The notes under the pieces were generated by a model. It did no database searches and was not told the origin of the DNA. It saw only the letters and a list, made by a program, of their open reading frames with translations. This document shows positions 24,729 through 36,601 of a stretch of 64,000 nucleotides of DNA, piece after piece (the first letter of the stretch is position 1; each line of letters opens with the position of its first letter). The position numbers and the translations under genes were made by a program. The stretch covers positions 1-64,000 of the forward strand of contig NZ_NPIA01000007.1 of the NCBI RefSeq assembly GCF_002262935.1, written 5' to 3'. Source of the stretch: Lottiidibacillus patelloidae. GTDB lineage: Bacteria; Bacillota; Bacilli; Bacillales; SA5d-4.

Positions 24729-25592
24729 TTAGATCGTTATCCCAATTAAGTTTCGAGTTTGTGTTTCAGCTGCAATAACGGTATGTTTCAGTAACATTGC
24801 TATCGTGACAGGTCCTACTCCAGCTGGCACAGGCGTTATTGCACTAGCTCTAACTTTACATTGTATAAAGTCAACATCTCCAACATTCCCTTTGTTATAA
24901 CCAGCATCGATAATGACTGCTCCCTCTTTAATCCAATCACCCTTAATAAAGTGAGGCTTACCTACAGCTGCAACTACAATATCTGCTTTTGAAACGATAT
25001 CTTCTAATTGTTTTGTTTTCGAATGACAGATGGTTACTGTCGCATTTCTATTAAGTAGCATCATCGCAACAGGCTTTCCTAAAATAGGACTTCTTCCTAC
25101 GACTACCGTATTTTTTCCTTCTAGATTTAAATTGTAGTAATCTATCATTTCAAGAATCGCTGCTGGGGTACAACTTGGAAAAGTACCTAGTTGAAACGCT
25201 GTTTGCCCAAATCCATTTGTTGTAACGCCATCAACATCCTTTTCCAAAGCAATTGCATCAAAAGCTAACCTTTCATCTATATGAGAAGGGACAGGATGTT
25301 GAAGTAAAATGCCATGGACTTTTTCATCTCTGTTTAGTTTATGGATCAATGCTATTAAATCTTCTGTTGTAATATTACTTGGTAGGTGTACTTTCAATGA
25401 TTCTAATCCTAATTTTTTACAGGCATTCCCCTTCATTCTTACATAAGTCTCGGAAGCAGGATCATCTCCAACTAAAATAGTGGCTAGACATGGTGTAATG
25501 CCCTTCTCTCCTAACTTGTTAATCCTCGAAGATAATAATTCCTTAATATGGTTAGCGACTTTCTTTCCGTCCAGAATCAGTTGATTTTTCAA
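24729..25592 (-). CDS. folD: Bifunctional methylenetetrahydrofolate dehydrogenase/cyclohydrolase FolD
   Basis: A 287-residue enzyme that interconverts 5,10-methylene-THF and 10-formyl-THF, the formyl donor for PurN and PurH. SETYVRMKGNACKKLG contains the catalytic Tyr and Lys region; ILLQHPVPSHID and DVDGVTTNGFG are substrate-site signatures; GRSPILGKPVAMMLL is the NADP-binding motif. AGGAGGG six bases before a TTG sets the start at 25592. It follows the pur operon but is preceded by its own ZTP riboswitch. Confidence 0.96.
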   Translation of the reverse strand: MKNQLILDGKKVANHIKELLSSRINKLGEKGITPCLATILVGDDPASETYVRMKGNACKKLGLESLKVHLPSNITTEDLIALIHKLNRDEKVHGILLQHPVPSHIDERLAFDAIALEKDVDGVTTNGFGQTAFQLGTFPSCTPAAILEMIDYYNLNLEGKNTVVVGRSPILGKPVAMMLLNRNATVTICHSKTKQLEDIVSKADIVVAAVGKPHFIKGDWIKEGAVIIDAGYNKGNVGDVDFIQCKVRASAITPVPAGVGPVTIAMLLKHTVIAAETQTRNLIGITI

Positions 25593-25629
25593 GTTAATCC
25601 CTCCTGAATATTCAAAGACACGAATTCTG

Positions 25630-25715
25630 CTCGTATCTCTGCCCAGACGACCGGCTAAAATTAGAGCGTAGCTCCCTTATGGTTTATTCCATCTTGTCGT
25701 CAGTCACTACGCTTA
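25630..25715 (-). ncRNA. ZTP riboswitch (pfl motif) controlling folD
   Basis: On the minus strand the first half reads AGCGTAGTGACTGACG and closes with GGGAGCTACGCT; the second half is CCGGTCGTCTGGGCA, the conserved pseudoknot/P3 region of the pfl motif. pfl RNAs bind ZTP, which accumulates when 10-formyl-THF is short, and often precede folD or purH. It lies between the purD stop and folD; a hairpin AGATACGA/TCGTGTCT just downstream could be part of the expression platform. Exact ends are approximate. Confidence 0.85.
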
Positions 25716-25725
25716 TTTTCTTTTA

Positions 25726-26991
25726 TTAAATGTTTACTTTTAGAGCTTTTGAAGCAATATCATGACGATAAAATACATCATCGCTTTGTAAATTCACTAG
25801 TTCCTTGTAGACGTTTGACCTGGCTTCACTAATTGTCTTTGCTAAAGAGCCAACTAGGAGCACACGTCCCCCATTTGTAACAAAACCTTGATTTGTTAGC
25901 TTTGTACCAGCATGAAAGATAAGTGTATCTTTCCTTACTTGTTCCAATCCTTTTATCGAAGCATTTTTATCGTAGTGATTTGGATAGCCTTTGCTAGCAA
26001 GCACGACACCAACACAAACATCTTCTGACCATTCAATGTTACAAGGTTCACCTTTCAACACGGAGCCAATCGTAGTGATAATATCGCTCTTCATCCTTGG
26101 TAATAATACTTGTGCTTCTGGATCGCCGAATCTAGCATTGAACTCAATTACTTTTGGACCTTCTTCTGTTGCAATCATTCCAGCATACAATACACCTGTG
26201 AATGATCGCCCTTCTTCCTTTAAGGCTTTCGCCACTTTTCTTATTGTGTTTTCTAATACATCTTCATATACGGTACGTGAAATTTGCGGTACCGGAGAAT
26301 AAGCTCCCATCCCCCCTGTATTTGGTCCTTCATCAAAATCAAAAGCACGTTTATGGTCTTGTGATAATGCTAGAGGATATACATGTGCGCCATTTACAAA
26401 AGCAATAAAAGAAAACTCTTCACCTTCAAGAAACTCCTCAATTACAACTTTGCTACTAGACTTTCCGAACTTTTCATCTCGCATCATTTCGTCAAGAGCC
26501 GCATAAGCTTCCTCCATTGTTTTAGCAACGACAACACCTTTTCCTGCAGCTAAGCCATCTGCTTTTATGACGAGAGGAGTTCCTTGTTGGCTTACATAAC
26601 TTTTCGCTTTTTCAAGTTCAGTGAATATTTCACACTTTGCTGTTGGAATGTTATACTTTTGCATCACACGTTTGGCGAATGCTTTACTGCCTTCAATCTC
26701 AGCTGCTGCTTTCGTAGGTCCAAAAATGGTTAACCCATTTTCTTGGAAGCAATCTACAATTCCTTCTAACAGAGGTAATTCTGAACCAACAATAGTTAAA
26801 TCAATACGTTCCTTTTTCACAAATGCAATCAAATGCTTCTGTTGATGTTCGAAAATTGGTACACATGTTGCGATATCTGCCATCCCATCATTTCCAGGAG
26901 CTACAAAAACATCTGTAACTATTTTATTTTGCGCAACTTTCCAAGCTAAAGCATGTTCTCTGCCACCACGACCAATAATTAAAACTTTCAC
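25726..26991 (-). CDS. purD: Phosphoribosylamine-glycine ligase PurD
   Basis: A 421-residue ATP-grasp enzyme for step 2 of purine synthesis (phosphoribosylamine + glycine to GAR). VLIIGRGGREHALAWK is the N-domain start; PLVIKADGLAAGKGVVVA and EEFLEGEEFSF are the ATP-grasp signatures; EFNARFGDPEAQV provides the metal-binding Glu/Asn. The GTG at 26991 (GAGGAGG seven bases upstream) is preferred to an in-frame TTG six bases earlier that almost touches the ribosome site. Last gene of the pur operon, 14 bases after purH. Confidence 0.96.
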   Translation of the reverse strand: MKVLIIGRGGREHALAWKVAQNKIVTDVFVAPGNDGMADIATCVPIFEHQQKHLIAFVKKERIDLTIVGSELPLLEGIVDCFQENGLTIFGPTKAAAEIEGSKAFAKRVMQKYNIPTAKCEIFTELEKAKSYVSQQGTPLVIKADGLAAGKGVVVAKTMEEAYAALDEMMRDEKFGKSSSKVVIEEFLEGEEFSFIAFVNGAHVYPLALSQDHKRAFDFDEGPNTGGMGAYSPVPQISRTVYEDVLENTIRKVAKALKEEGRSFTGVLYAGMIATEEGPKVIEFNARFGDPEAQVLLPRMKSDIITTIGSVLKGEPCNIEWSEDVCVGVVLASKGYPNHYDKNASIKGLEQVRKDTLIFHAGTKLTNQGFVTNGGRVLLVGSLAKTISEARSNVYKELVNLQSDDVFYRHDIASKALKVNI

Positions 26992-27005
26992 CGCCAAACC
27001 TCCTC

Positions 27006-28541
27006 TTAATGTTTGAAATGACGAACACCCGTGAACACCATTGCTATTCCGTACTCATTACATTTTTTTATGGAGTCTTCATCTCTAATTGATCCACCGG
27101 GCTGAATAATTGCAGTTATACCAGCTTTTGCTGCAACTTCCACTGTGTCATCCATTGGGAAAAATGCATCTGATGCAAGTGAAGCACCATGACAATGTTG
27201 ACCAGCTTGCTTAATAGCAATTTCAGCTGCGCCTACACGGTTCATTTGTCCTGCCCCTACGCCAACAGTCATTTTCTCTTTCGCAATTACTATGGCATTT
27301 GATTTGACATGCTTGACAATTTTCCAGGCTAGCTTAAGGTCTTCCCATTCTTTTTCTGTTGGCTTGCGCTTTGTTGCAATAGTGAATTGCGCATCGTCAA
27401 AAGTATAATAATCATCATCTTGAACTAGTAAACCTCCATGAATAGAAGTAAGGTTTATTTCTGTCCTTTTGTCTTCGTGCATGTTTACTTGTAATAATCG
27501 TAAATTTTTCTTTTGTGATAAAATTTCTAACGCGTCATTTGTATAGGACGGAGCTATGATTATTTCTAAAAAGATTTCCTTCATTTTTAACGCGGTCATC
27601 GCATCAACTTCTCTATTTACGGCAATAATTCCACCAAAAATGGAAACTGAATCTGCTGCATATGCTCTGTCAAAAGCTGCTTCTATTCCATTTCCTAAAC
27701 CTACACCACATGGATTCATATGTTTAACAGCAACTACTGCTGGCTCAGAAAATTCCTTGACTATTTTCAGAGCGGCATTGGCGTCATTAATGTTATTATA
27801 AGAAAGCTCTTTGCCATTAAGCTGCCTAGCTTTGGCTAATGATGATTGGAGTGGAATAGCTTTTTTATAAAAGGCTGCTTGTTGATGAGGATTTTCGCCA
27901 TATCGTAAATCTTGGCTTTTCTCAAAAGTAACAGTATAGGTTTCGGGAAATTTTTCATTAACTTCTTCACTTAAGTAGTTTGCAACCATGGCATCGTATG
28001 CAGCGGTATGACGATATACTTTTGCAGCTAAACGTTTACGTGTCAAAACCGTTGTTTCTCCACTTTTAACCTCTTCAATAACTGAACGGTAATCTTCGGG
28101 ATCAACAACGACTGTTACGTCATTGTAATTTTTTGCAGCAGAACGGAGCATTGTCGGACCACCGATATCAATATTTTCAATCGCTTCTCCGATTGAAAAA
28201 TGTTGCTTACTAATCGTCTCTTTAAATGGATATAAATTAACAACAACGAGGTCAATAGCTTCAATGTTATGATTACGTAATTGCTCCAGATGTTTTTCGT
28301 TAGTTCTAACCGCTAAAATTCCGGCATGGACAGATGGGTGGAGCGTTTTTACACGACCGTTTAAAATCTCCGGAAAATTTGTCACTTCTGAAATTCCTGT
28401 CACATTAATGTTATTTTCTTTAAGCAGTTTCATCGTTCCACCAGTTGAGATTACTTCTACACCTAGAGCAACAAGATTTTTAGCAAACTCTACTATTCCA
28501 TCTTTATTTGAAACACTTATTAATGCACGTTTGATTGCCAT
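27006..28541 (-). CDS. purH: Bifunctional AICAR formyltransferase/IMP cyclohydrolase PurH
   Basis: A 511-residue enzyme for the last two steps of IMP synthesis. The N-terminal MGS-like cyclohydrolase domain ([50 protein letters not shown]) and the C-terminal transformylase domain ([27 protein letters not shown] with the catalytic Lys-His) are complete and of normal length. It overlaps purN by 22 bases in the operon. Confidence 0.97.
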   Translation of the reverse strand: MAIKRALISVSNKDGIVEFAKNLVALGVEVISTGGTMKLLKENNINVTGISEVTNFPEILNGRVKTLHPSVHAGILAVRTNEKHLEQLRNHNIEAIDLVVVNLYPFKETISKQHFSIGEAIENIDIGGPTMLRSAAKNYNDVTVVVDPEDYRSVIEEVKSGETTVLTRKRLAAKVYRHTAAYDAMVANYLSEEVNEKFPETYTVTFEKSQDLRYGENPHQQAAFYKKAIPLQSSLAKARQLNGKELSYNNINDANAALKIVKEFSEPAVVAVKHMNPCGVGLGNGIEAAFDRAYAADSVSIFGGIIAVNREVDAMTALKMKEIFLEIIIAPSYTNDALEILSQKKNLRLLQVNMHEDKRTEINLTSIHGGLLVQDDDYYTFDDAQFTIATKRKPTEKEWEDLKLAWKIVKHVKSNAIVIAKEKMTVGVGAGQMNRVGAAEIAIKQAGQHCHGASLASDAFFPMDDTVEVAAKAGITAIIQPGGSIRDEDSIKKCNEYGIAMVFTGVRHFKH

Positions 28542-29137
28542 TCTATCACTCTCTCCTTTTCACCGATTGCACAAATAGTATGTATCACTTTCGGGTATAA
28601 CACAGTTTCTATATTATTAATCTTGCGTCTTAACGTTTCTTTCGTCTCACCTAGGGAAATTTTAACAACTTCTTGAGCAATGATTGGTCCTGTATCAATT
28701 CCTTCATCAATAAAATGAATAGTAACTCCAGTTATACAGACTCCTTTTGCGAGCGCCTGCTCAATTGCATCTTTCCCTTGAAATGCCGGTAATAATGACG
28801 GATGAATATTAATAATCTTTCCTTCGTATATATCTAACATCGTTTTTCCGATAATTCTCATGTAACCAGCAAGGGCAATAAACTCAACTTCAAAGCGATG
28901 CAATTGTTTTACAATGACTTTCTCATAGTCTTCCTTACTATTATAATCTTTTGCAGCAAAACAAAAGATTGGAATATTAGCAAACGTTGCCCTCTCCATC
29001 ACTTTAGCTTCTTTATTATCACAAACAAGTAACACAATTTCATAATTGCTTTGGTCTTGGGCATCAAGCAGCGCTTGAAAATTAGAGCCATTTCCTGAAG
29101 CAAATACAGCAATTTTTCTTTTCTGACCATTATTCAA
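28520..29137 (-). CDS. purN: Phosphoribosylglycinamide formyltransferase PurN
   Basis: A 205-residue formyltransferase (GAR to FGAR with 10-formyl-THF). [18 protein letters not shown] starts the phosphate loop, [13 protein letters not shown] and [21 protein letters not shown] carry the catalytic Asn-His motif, and [13 protein letters not shown] the Asp. The start is uncertain: a TTG at 29137 overlaps the purM stop and has an AAAGTGGTG site upstream; in-frame GTG codons at 29149 and 29146 are alternatives. In the pur operon between purM and purH. Confidence 0.95.
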   Translation of the reverse strand: MNNGQKRKIAVFASGNGSNFQALLDAQDQSNYEIVLLVCDNKEAKVMERATFANIPIFCFAAKDYNSKEDYEKVIVKQLHRFEVEFIALAGYMRIIGKTMLDIYEGKIINIHPSLLPAFQGKDAIEQALAKGVCITGVTIHFIDEGIDTGPIIAQEVVKISLGETKETLRRKINNIETVLYPKVIHTICAIGEKERVIEWQSNVH

Positions 29138-30155
29138 AAGAAACACCACTTTCAGCTGTTACTTTTCCAATAATAAATGCTGTTTCACCTAATTGATTTA
29201 GTAGTCTTACAGCTTTCTCCGCATCTTCTTTCGCTACCGTTAAAGCAAATCCAATCCCCATGTTAAAAACAGATCGCATCTCACAATCTGCTAAGTTACC
29301 AATCTTTTGAATTAGGTTAAATATTTCCGGCACTTTCCAAGCATTACTATTAATCTTTGCCCCTAAGCCTAGTGGAAGCATCCGAGGGATATTTTCAGCA
29401 AAACCTCCGCCTGTAATATGAGCCATCCCTTTTATGTCCATCGTTTTAATGAGCGAGAGTACTTGGTTTGCATAAATTTTTGTTGGCGTTAAAAGTTCCT
29501 CTCCAAGTGTCTTCCCTAAAGATGCTACATAGTCATCTAATGATAATTTAGCTTCTTCTAGTAAAACCTTTCTGACAAGGGAAAACCCATTGCTATGAAT
29601 GCCACTTGAAGAAATTCCAACGATGACATCCCCTGATTGAATTGTTTCGCCTGAAATGATATTCCTTTTTTCAACTGCACCTACAGCAAAGCCACCGATA
29701 TCATATTCATCCTCTTTATACATTCCTGGCATTTCCGCTGTTTCTCCGCCAATTAAGGAACAACCTGCTTGCTGGCACCCTTCTGCAACTCCTTTTACAA
29801 TTTGTTCTACTTTTTCTGGAATTGCCTTTCCTAAGGCAAGGTAATCAAGAAAATAAAGCGGTTCTGCTCCTTGGACGATAATGTCATTGACACACATGGC
29901 AACTGCATCAATTCCAATTGTGTCATGGCGATTCATTTGGAAGGTGATCATAAGCTTCGTACCAACTCCATCAGCACCAGATATGAGTACAGGCTCCTTC
30001 ATTTTTAATTGGGAAAGGTCAAACATTCCGCCAAATCCGCCTAATGAACCAATTACTTCAGGTCGCAATGTTTTTTGTACATGCTTTTTCATTAAGGAAA
30101 CACTTTTATAGCCGGCTTTTATATCAACTCCAGCCTGTTTATATGCATTTACCAT
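29130..30155 (-). CDS. purM: Phosphoribosylformylglycinamidine cyclo-ligase PurM
   Basis: A 341-residue AIR synthetase. The N-terminal half holds [12 protein letters not shown] and [28 protein letters not shown], the ATP/metal-binding hallmarks of the PurM family; [13 protein letters not shown] and the C-terminal [16 protein letters not shown] follow. GGAGG precedes the ATG, which overlaps the end of purF by 7 bases. Confidence 0.97.
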   Translation of the reverse strand: MVNAYKQAGVDIKAGYKSVSLMKKHVQKTLRPEVIGSLGGFGGMFDLSQLKMKEPVLISGADGVGTKLMITFQMNRHDTIGIDAVAMCVNDIIVQGAEPLYFLDYLALGKAIPEKVEQIVKGVAEGCQQAGCSLIGGETAEMPGMYKEDEYDIGGFAVGAVEKRNIISGETIQSGDVIVGISSSGIHSNGFSLVRKVLLEEAKLSLDDYVASLGKTLGEELLTPTKIYANQVLSLIKTMDIKGMAHITGGGFAENIPRMLPLGLGAKINSNAWKVPEIFNLIQKIGNLADCEMRSVFNMGIGFALTVAKEDAEKAVRLLNQLGETAFIIGKVTAESGVSFE

Positions 30156-31579
30156 GCTCTACTTCCTCCAATAACTGTAGGTTGTAAATCACTATCCTTT
30201 GACACATCTGTCGGATATTCACCTGTAAAACAAGCAAGACATTGCCCGCAATTTTTTTGTTGTTTTGAACGCCCAATAGCTTCCAACATTCCTTCAACAG
30301 ATAAAAACGATAACGTATCTGCACCAATCATTTTTCTAATTTCTTCAACCGACCTTGTCGAAGCAATTAATTCCTCAAATGACGATGTATCAATTCCGTA
30401 ATAGCATGGGTGCGTTATCGGCGGAGAACTAATTCGCACATGAACTTCTTTAGCACCTGCTTCTTTTAACATTTTCACTATCCTTCTTGAGGTTGTTCCA
30501 CGGACGATAGAATCATCAATCATAATCACTTTTTTTCCTTCGACAATTTTTCTAACAGGAGAAAGTTTCATTTGCACGCCTTGCTCCCGTAATTGTTGCG
30601 ATGGGGTGATAAAAGTGCGCCCAATATAGCGATTTTTTATTAATCCTAATTCATAAGGAATACCAGCTTGTTCAGCATATCCAATTGCAGCAGAAATGCT
30701 CGAGTCAGGTACACCAGTGACAACATCCGCTTCAATAAAGGCTTCTAGCGCTAGCTGTTTCCCTAGTTTTTTTCTGGCAGAATGAATATTCTCACCATCT
30801 ACATTACTATCTGGTCTTGCAAAATACACGTATTCCATCGTACATATTGCTCGATCTGTTTTTTTACTAAAAAACTCTGACCGAATGCCATCTTCATCGA
30901 TGATTACCATTTCACCAGGTAACACTTCTCGGACATATTCGGCCCCGGTCACATCAAATGCGCACGTTTCTGAAGCAACAACCCAAGCATCTTCTATTTT
31001 CCCAAGAGATAGTGGTCGCATGCCTAGCGGATCGAGTGCTGCGATTAGCTGATTTTCTGTCATCAATAAAAAAGCAAAAGCTCCTTTTAATTGTGCTAGC
31101 GACTTTTTGACACTTTGTGTAAATGGGAGGTCGTTATATTTTTTAATTAAATGTGCAAGCACTTCTGTATCTGACGACGTTTGAAAAATACTACCTGTAT
31201 CCTCTAGTTTTCTTCTAAGTGACGTCGCATTAGTCAAATTACCATTGTGTGCTAATGCTAATGATCCTTTTTGTGAATGAAATAAAAAGGGCTGAACATT
31301 GAGTAATCCTCCGCCTCCAGCTGTTGAATAACGGACGTGCCCAATAGCAAGTGTTCCAGCGAGATGTTGAAATGCAGTATCTTTAAAAACTTCTGTAACT
31401 AAACCTAAACCCTTAACTTGTTCTAATGATTCACTATTCGAAATGACCATCCCTGCACCTTCTTGCCCGCGATGCTGAAGACTATGGAGTCCGTAATATG
31501 TTAATTGTGCTGCATTGTCATGGCCCCAAATTCCATAAATACCACACTCTTCATTTAAGCCTTTTATTTCAGGAAACAT
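30149..31579 (-). CDS. purF: Amidophosphoribosyltransferase PurF
   Basis: A 476-residue enzyme for the first committed step (PRPP + Gln to phosphoribosylamine). An 11-residue propeptide [11 protein letters not shown] precedes the catalytic Cys12, as in B. subtilis. C-terminal [18 protein letters not shown] is the PRPP-binding motif, and the cysteines in CAFDVTG and CGQCLACF supply the 4Fe-4S ligands that make the enzyme oxygen-sensitive. The ATG at 31579, after GGAAGGGAG, is used rather than an upstream TTG. It overlaps purL. Confidence 0.97.
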   Translation of the reverse strand: MFPEIKGLNEECGIYGIWGHDNAAQLTYYGLHSLQHRGQEGAGMVISNSESLEQVKGLGLVTEVFKDTAFQHLAGTLAIGHVRYSTAGGGGLLNVQPFLFHSQKGSLALAHNGNLTNATSLRRKLEDTGSIFQTSSDTEVLAHLIKKYNDLPFTQSVKKSLAQLKGAFAFLLMTENQLIAALDPLGMRPLSLGKIEDAWVVASETCAFDVTGAEYVREVLPGEMVIIDEDGIRSEFFSKKTDRAICTMEYVYFARPDSNVDGENIHSARKKLGKQLALEAFIEADVVTGVPDSSISAAIGYAEQAGIPYELGLIKNRYIGRTFITPSQQLREQGVQMKLSPVRKIVEGKKVIMIDDSIVRGTTSRRIVKMLKEAGAKEVHVRISSPPITHPCYYGIDTSSFEELIASTRSVEEIRKMIGADTLSFLSVEGMLEAIGRSKQQKNCGQCLACFTGEYPTDVSKDSDLQPTVIGGSRAW

Positions 31580-33783
31580 GGGATAGCTCCCTTCCAAACG
31601 CTTGTCATTTCTTTAACTGAGGTAGAAAGTAGTACTTCTTTACTTGTTTGAATGTGCATCATTCCATCGTCTGTTACCGAACCAATTTCCACAGCTTCTG
31701 GCAATAGTTCCTCTACTCTTTTCTTGTTGGCCTTTGTAGCAGAAATGATAAAGCGTGATTGTGTTTCACTAAAGAGAGCAGAGACTACATCACCTGACAC
31801 GGTAACTTTTGCGCCAAGCTGTTTTTGACCCATGAAGCATTCGGCAAGTGCAATGGCAAATCCACCTTCAGATATATCATGTGCAGAAGCTACTACACCG
31901 CTCTGTATTGCAGTTAATAATTGTTTTTGCCTTATTGCTTCCACTGTTAAATCTATTGATGGTGCATTTCCGTGATATTTTCCATCAAGCACGTTTTGCA
32001 ATTCACTTCCACCAAATTCTTCTTTCGCATCGCCAATTACATAAATGATGTCACCAGATGATTTAAATTGCTGCGTCGTTATATGATTGATATCGTGAAT
32101 TAACCCGACCATTCCGACAATCGGAGTTGGGAAAATAGCTTTTCCATTCGTTTCGTTATATAGTGATACATTTCCACCAATGACTGGTGTTTTTAATTTG
32201 TCACAAGCTTCACTCATCCCATCAATTGCTTTTTCTAGTTGCCAAAATATTTCGGGCTTTTCAGGGTTTCCGAAGTTTATTCCATCTGTAATCGCTAATG
32301 GCTCCGCTCCGGAGCAGACGATATTCCGTGCCGCTTCAGCAACTGCAATTTTTCCACCTGTTTCTGGATCTAACGACAAATAGCGCGAATTACAATCTGT
32401 CGTCATCGCTAATGCTTTTCTCGTACCACGAATACGAATTACTGCTGCATCTGACCCTGGAGTGACTACCGTATTTGTACGGACCATATAATCGTATTGG
32501 TCATAGATCCATTCTTTACTTGCAATCGTTGGTTGCGCTAACAACTTCATTAAGGTTTCTTTGTAATTAGTTATATTAGGGACTATTTGCTTTACTTTTT
32601 GATTTTCACGGTATCTTCTCGGCTCTTTTGAAGGCATATTATATACTGGAGAATCTTCTGCAAGCGCATCCACTGGAATATCAGCAACTACGTTACCTTT
32701 ATGGAAAAGTCGGAAACGTTTGTCATCTGTCACTTTTCCGATAGCCTTTACTTCAAGGTTGTATTTGTTGAAAAGGTTAACTACTTCATTTTCACGACCT
32801 TTTTTAATAACGACTAACATCCGTTCTTGCGATTCAGAAAGCATCATTTCATAAGGTGTCATATTTGGCTCGCGCTGCGGAACATCATCTAGATAAAGTT
32901 CAATACCAGTACCAGCCTTGCTTGCCATTTCACTTGCTGAAGAAGTTAATCCAGCAGCTCCCATATCTTGAATCCCTACAAGTGCATCTGATTTTATTAA
33001 TTCTAAACAACCTTCCATTAATAGTTTTTCCATGAATGGATCACCTACTTGTACTGCAGGTCTATCTTTTCCCGATTCATCTGTTAACTCCGCCGAAGCA
33101 AAAGAAGCACCGTGTATTCCATCGCGTCCAGTAGCTGCTCCTATGTACATCACTGTATTTCCGATTCCTTTTGCTTGACCTTTTTGGATTTCGTCATGAT
33201 TAATCAGTCCGACACACATCGCATTAACTAAAGGGTTATCTTGATAACAATCGTCAAACTGTATTTCCCCACCAACTGTCGGAATTCCAATACAGTTACC
33301 ATAACCAGCGATGCCTGCTACTACTTCTTCAAACAAATATTTTGTCCGTGCTGAATCAAGGTTGCCAAATCGGAGAGAATTTAGTAAAGCGATAGGTCTT
33401 GCCCCCATTGAAAAGACATCACGAATGATTCCTCCAACACCTGTCGCTGCTCCTTGGTACGGTTCAATTGCCGAAGGATGGTTATGACTTTCAATTTTAA
33501 AAACTACCGCTTGCCCATCCCCAATATCAACAATTCCAGCTCCTTCACCAGGGCCTTGAAGTACTCTTTCCCCTTCAGTTGGAAACTTTTTTAACAATGG
33601 CTTGGAAGTTTTATAACTACAATGTTCTGACCACATTACTGAAAAGATGCCTGTTTCTGTATAATTTGGAATTCTGCCGAGAATCTTCTCTATTTTTAAA
33701 AACTCATCATCCTTTAAACCCATTTGACGATAAAGCAATTCTTCCTTTATTTGCAGTTCATTTGGTTCAAGAAGTAACGACAT
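31564..33783 (-). CDS. purL: Phosphoribosylformylglycinamidine synthase subunit PurL
   Basis: A 739-residue small-type PurL (FGAM synthase II) that works with PurQ and PurS to convert FGAR to [54 protein letters not shown] (ATP/Mg site) and the second PurM-like repeat with [20 protein letters not shown] are present. GGAGGG precedes the ATG. It overlaps purQ and purF, so the genes are translationally linked. Confidence 0.97.
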   Translation of the reverse strand: MSLLLEPNELQIKEELLYRQMGLKDDEFLKIEKILGRIPNYTETGIFSVMWSEHCSYKTSKPLLKKFPTEGERVLQGPGEGAGIVDIGDGQAVVFKIESHNHPSAIEPYQGAATGVGGIIRDVFSMGARPIALLNSLRFGNLDSARTKYLFEEVVAGIAGYGNCIGIPTVGGEIQFDDCYQDNPLVNAMCVGLINHDEIQKGQAKGIGNTVMYIGAATGRDGIHGASFASAELTDESGKDRPAVQVGDPFMEKLLMEGCLELIKSDALVGIQDMGAAGLTSSASEMASKAGTGIELYLDDVPQREPNMTPYEMMLSESQERMLVVIKKGRENEVVNLFNKYNLEVKAIGKVTDDKRFRLFHKGNVVADIPVDALAEDSPVYNMPSKEPRRYRENQKVKQIVPNITNYKETLMKLLAQPTIASKEWIYDQYDYMVRTNTVVTPGSDAAVIRIRGTRKALAMTTDCNSRYLSLDPETGGKIAVAEAARNIVCSGAEPLAITDGINFGNPEKPEIFWQLEKAIDGMSEACDKLKTPVIGGNVSLYNETNGKAIFPTPIVGMVGLIHDINHITTQQFKSSGDIIYVIGDAKEEFGGSELQNVLDGKYHGNAPSIDLTVEAIRQKQLLTAIQSGVVASAHDISEGGFAIALAECFMGQKQLGAKVTVSGDVVSALFSETQSRFIISATKANKKRVEELLPEAVEIGSVTDDGMMHIQTSKEVLLSTSVKEMTSVWKGAIPCFLK

Positions 33784-34450
33784 AGTTTTCCCTCCAGCTC
33801 TTGACGATTGACTTGAATAGTCTTATTCCATCTGCACTTCCTAAGAGGTCATTTACAGCACGCTCTGGATGTGGCATCATTCCGAGAACGTTCCCAATTT
33901 CATTTGTAATCCCTGCGATACTAGCAACCGAGCCATTTGGATTGTTTGTATAGCGAAAGACAATTTGTTTATTTTCCATTAATCGTTGAAGTGTAAGTTC
34001 ATCACATTCATAGTTACCTTCCCCATGGGCAATTGGTATGTTTATTTTCTCGCCATCAGCGTAAAGTGAGGTAAACATTGTTTCGTTATTAACTACTTCT
34101 AACTCCACTTGTCGGCACATAAACTTTAACTTTTCATTGCGCTTCATCGCCCCTGGCAAAATGCCGCTTTCAAGTAACATTTGAAAACCGTTACAAATAC
34201 CTAAAACTGCTTTTCCTTCTGCAGCAGCCTGTTTCACTGCTCTCATTGCCGGAGAAAAACTAGCAATTGCTCCTGAGCGAAGATAATCTCCATATGAGAA
34301 ACCACCAGGTAAAAGAATTCCGTCATAGTATGATAAGTCACTTTCTGTGTACGGCACATAGTGTACTTCTTCATCTAACACTTCACGTATCGCTTCATAC
34401 ATATCAACATCACAATTAGAGCCAGGAAAGACAATGACTGCAAATTTCAT
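33767..34450 (-). CDS. purQ: FGAM synthase glutaminase subunit PurQ
   Basis: A 227-residue class I glutamine amidotransferase that feeds ammonia to PurL. The nucleophile elbow GICNGFQML (Cys near residue 87) and the C-terminal MMPHPERA (catalytic His and Glu) are intact. The start overlaps the purS stop by 4 bases. Confidence 0.97.
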   Translation of the reverse strand: MKFAVIVFPGSNCDVDMYEAIREVLDEEVHYVPYTESDLSYYDGILLPGGFSYGDYLRSGAIASFSPAMRAVKQAAAEGKAVLGICNGFQMLLESGILPGAMKRNEKLKFMCRQVELEVVNNETMFTSLYADGEKINIPIAHGEGNYECDELTLQRLMENKQIVFRYTNNPNGSVASIAGITNEIGNVLGMMPHPERAVNDLLGSADGIRLFKSIVKSWRENYVVTS

Positions 34451-34698
34451 CGCTGCAGTGCCTCCTCAATTTCATAATGGTATTCTTCGATAACCGGATT
34501 GGCTAACAATTTTTCACACATTTCTTGTACTCTTTCTTTGATGTTTACATTTTCCTCTAAGGTAAGTTCCATATATTTACCAATCGTTACATCAGAAACT
34601 TCGAAATAATCCATGCTATGTAGTGCACCTTTGACCGCTTTTCCTTGCGGATCCAATACCCCTTCTTTTAACGTTACAAACACTTTTACTTTAACCAT
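34447..34698 (-). CDS. purS: FGAM synthase subunit PurS
   Basis: An 83-residue scaffold that joins PurL and PurQ in the FGAM synthase complex. [28 protein letters not shown] and the YMELTLEE strand match the family at full length. It overlaps purC (13 bases) and purQ (4 bases). Confidence 0.96.
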   Translation of the reverse strand: MVKVKVFVTLKEGVLDPQGKAVKGALHSMDYFEVSDVTIGKYMELTLEENVNIKERVQEMCEKLLANPVIEEYHYEIEEALQR

Positions 34699-35411
34699 GT
34701 TTTCTCCCCCTTTAACCTAGTTAAAACTTTGTCGTAAGCTCCTATTAAACTACCAGTATCTTTACGGAAGACATCTTTATCAAGGCGTTCGTTCGTATCC
34801 ATATCCCATAACCTACACGTATCAGGAGAAATTTCATCGGCTAAGATAATGTTATTTTCATTATTTTTACCAAACTCGAGTTTGAAGTCTATTAATCTAA
34901 TCCCACATGATGCAAAATAATCTTTTAAAAAATTATTTACAAAAAGAGCTTTCTCTCTTATTTCTTCAAGTTCTTTCTTCGTTGCTAACTGTAAAATTTC
35001 AATATGGTCTTCATTGATGAGCGGATCTCCAAGTGCATCGTCCTTATAGTAAAATTCTACGATTGGCTTAGGAATCACTGTCCCTTCTTCCTTTCCTAAT
35101 CGTGCAGCTAAACTTCCCGCATAAACGTTACGAACGACAACTTCAATCGGAATAATTGATGTTTTAGTCACGATTTGCTCTGTTTCAGAAACTTGCATAA
35201 TGAAATGGTTATCTACTCCAATATCTTTCAGCATTGTAAAAATGATAGAAGAAATTTCATTATTGTATTTACCTTTGCCTTTAATACTTTCTTTTTTCGC
35301 TGCATTAAATGCTGTTGCTTGGTCTTTGTATTCAACTAGAAGGAAGTCTTCATTTTCCATTTTAAAAAGTCGCTTTGCTTTACCTTCATATAATGGCTCT
35401 TGGTTCATCAC
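34686..35411 (-). CDS. purC: SAICAR synthetase PurC
   Basis: A 241-residue enzyme that adds aspartate to CAIR. LYEGKAKRLFKMENEDFLLVEYKDQATAFN is the N-terminal nucleotide site and VVRNVYAGSLAARLG plus LADEISPDTCRLWD are family signatures. GTG 35411 and ATG 35408 are adjacent possible starts, with AGAAAGGATTG upstream at a rather long distance. In B. subtilis purB lies between purK and purC; here only 23 bases separate them. Confidence 0.96.
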   Translation of the reverse strand: MMNQEPLYEGKAKRLFKMENEDFLLVEYKDQATAFNAAKKESIKGKGKYNNEISSIIFTMLKDIGVDNHFIMQVSETEQIVTKTSIIPIEVVVRNVYAGSLAARLGKEEGTVIPKPIVEFYYKDDALGDPLINEDHIEILQLATKKELEEIREKALFVNNFLKDYFASCGIRLIDFKLEFGKNNENNIILADEISPDTCRLWDMDTNERLDKDVFRKDTGSLIGAYDKVLTRLKGEKTWLK

Positions 35412-35434
35412 TGATAATTCAATCCTTTCTACTT

Positions 35435-36601
35435 TTAGGCATTTACTAGACTTTCAGAAAGTTGCCATATACCGAGGGATTCTATTTCCATTCTAATTTT
35501 CTCTATATCCTCACCAATAAAATTAAGGTGACCCATTTTCCTATTTGGTTTTATCTCTTCTTTTCCATATAAATGGAGCTTGGAGGTTTGAAGTTTTGGG
35601 ATGTGCTGCATTATCTGATCTAGATGTTCTCCTAAAATGTTCATCATAATTGTTGGCTTTAGTAATTCCGTATTACCGAGCGGCCAATTGCATATTGCCC
35701 TAATGTGTTGTTCAAATTGTGATGTTGCACAACCATCCAACGTAAAATGCCCGGAATTATGAGGTCTTGGGGCTAGTTCATTCACGAAAATTTCACCGTT
35801 TTTACAGACAAACATTTCCACCGCTAATGTTCCAGTCACATCTAAATGTTCCATAACAGTTAAGGCAATTGCTTTTGCCTTTGCTTCGATCTCTTTTTCT
35901 ATTCTAGCTGGGACGATCGATTGCAATAATATATGATTGACATGCTTATTTTCACTAACGGGAAAACATGTAACATCTCCATTTTTATTTCTATTTACAA
36001 TTACAGATATTTCTTTCTCAAACGAGATAAATGCTTCTAAAATGCAATCGCCCGACTGTAAAAGTTCCTTGGCATTCTCAATGTCTTCCATTGAATTTAT
36101 TAAGCATTGTCCTTTTCCATCATAGCCACCTTGTCGAGTCTTAAGAACTGCTGGTAGGCCAACTAATTCTATTGCTTCAAAAAGCGTATCTTCACTGTTC
36201 ACACTTTGATATGGAGCAACTTTTACCCCACTTTTCACGATTTCTTCTTTTTCATAAAAACGATCTTGGGTTACTTTAATGAGCCTACTTCCTTGAGGAA
36301 GGTAGGAATTTTCTTCTAGCCATTCCAATACATCCGGGCAAACATTTTCAAATTCATATGTAATTACATCACAATGTTGTGCGAGCTTTCTAACCGCTCG
36401 AAAGTTAGAATAATTGGCGACAATTTCAACATTCGCTATCTGTCCTGTCGGTGAGTTTTTCTTTGGATCGAGAACTGCAATTTTATAGCCCATTTGTTTC
36501 GCTGCGATTGCCATCATTCTTCCTAACTGACCACCACCAATAATGCCAATCGTACTACCTGGAAGAATAACTTTATTTGATAAATTATTTTTACTCACCA
36601 A
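35435..36601 (-). CDS. purK: N5-carboxyaminoimidazole ribonucleotide synthase PurK
   Basis: A 388-residue ATP-grasp enzyme that carboxylates AIR with bicarbonate. [32 protein letters not shown] is the N-domain loop; [13 protein letters not shown] is the ATP-grasp glycine loop; [30 protein letters not shown] is the C-terminal hallmark. A TTG start at 36601 lies seven bases after GAGGAG and overlaps the purE stop. Confidence 0.97.
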   Translation of the reverse strand: MVSKNNLSNKVILPGSTIGIIGGGQLGRMMAIAAKQMGYKIAVLDPKKNSPTGQIANVEIVANYSNFRAVRKLAQHCDVITYEFENVCPDVLEWLEENSYLPQGSRLIKVTQDRFYEKEEIVKSGVKVAPYQSVNSEDTLFEAIELVGLPAVLKTRQGGYDGKGQCLINSMEDIENAKELLQSGDCILEAFISFEKEISVIVNRNKNGDVTCFPVSENKHVNHILLQSIVPARIEKEIEAKAKAIALTVMEHLDVTGTLAVEMFVCKNGEIFVNELAPRPHNSGHFTLDGCATSQFEQHIRAICNWPLGNTELLKPTIMMNILGEHLDQIMQHIPKLQTSKLHLYGKEEIKPNRKMGHLNFIGEDIEKIRMEIESLGIWQLSESLVNA

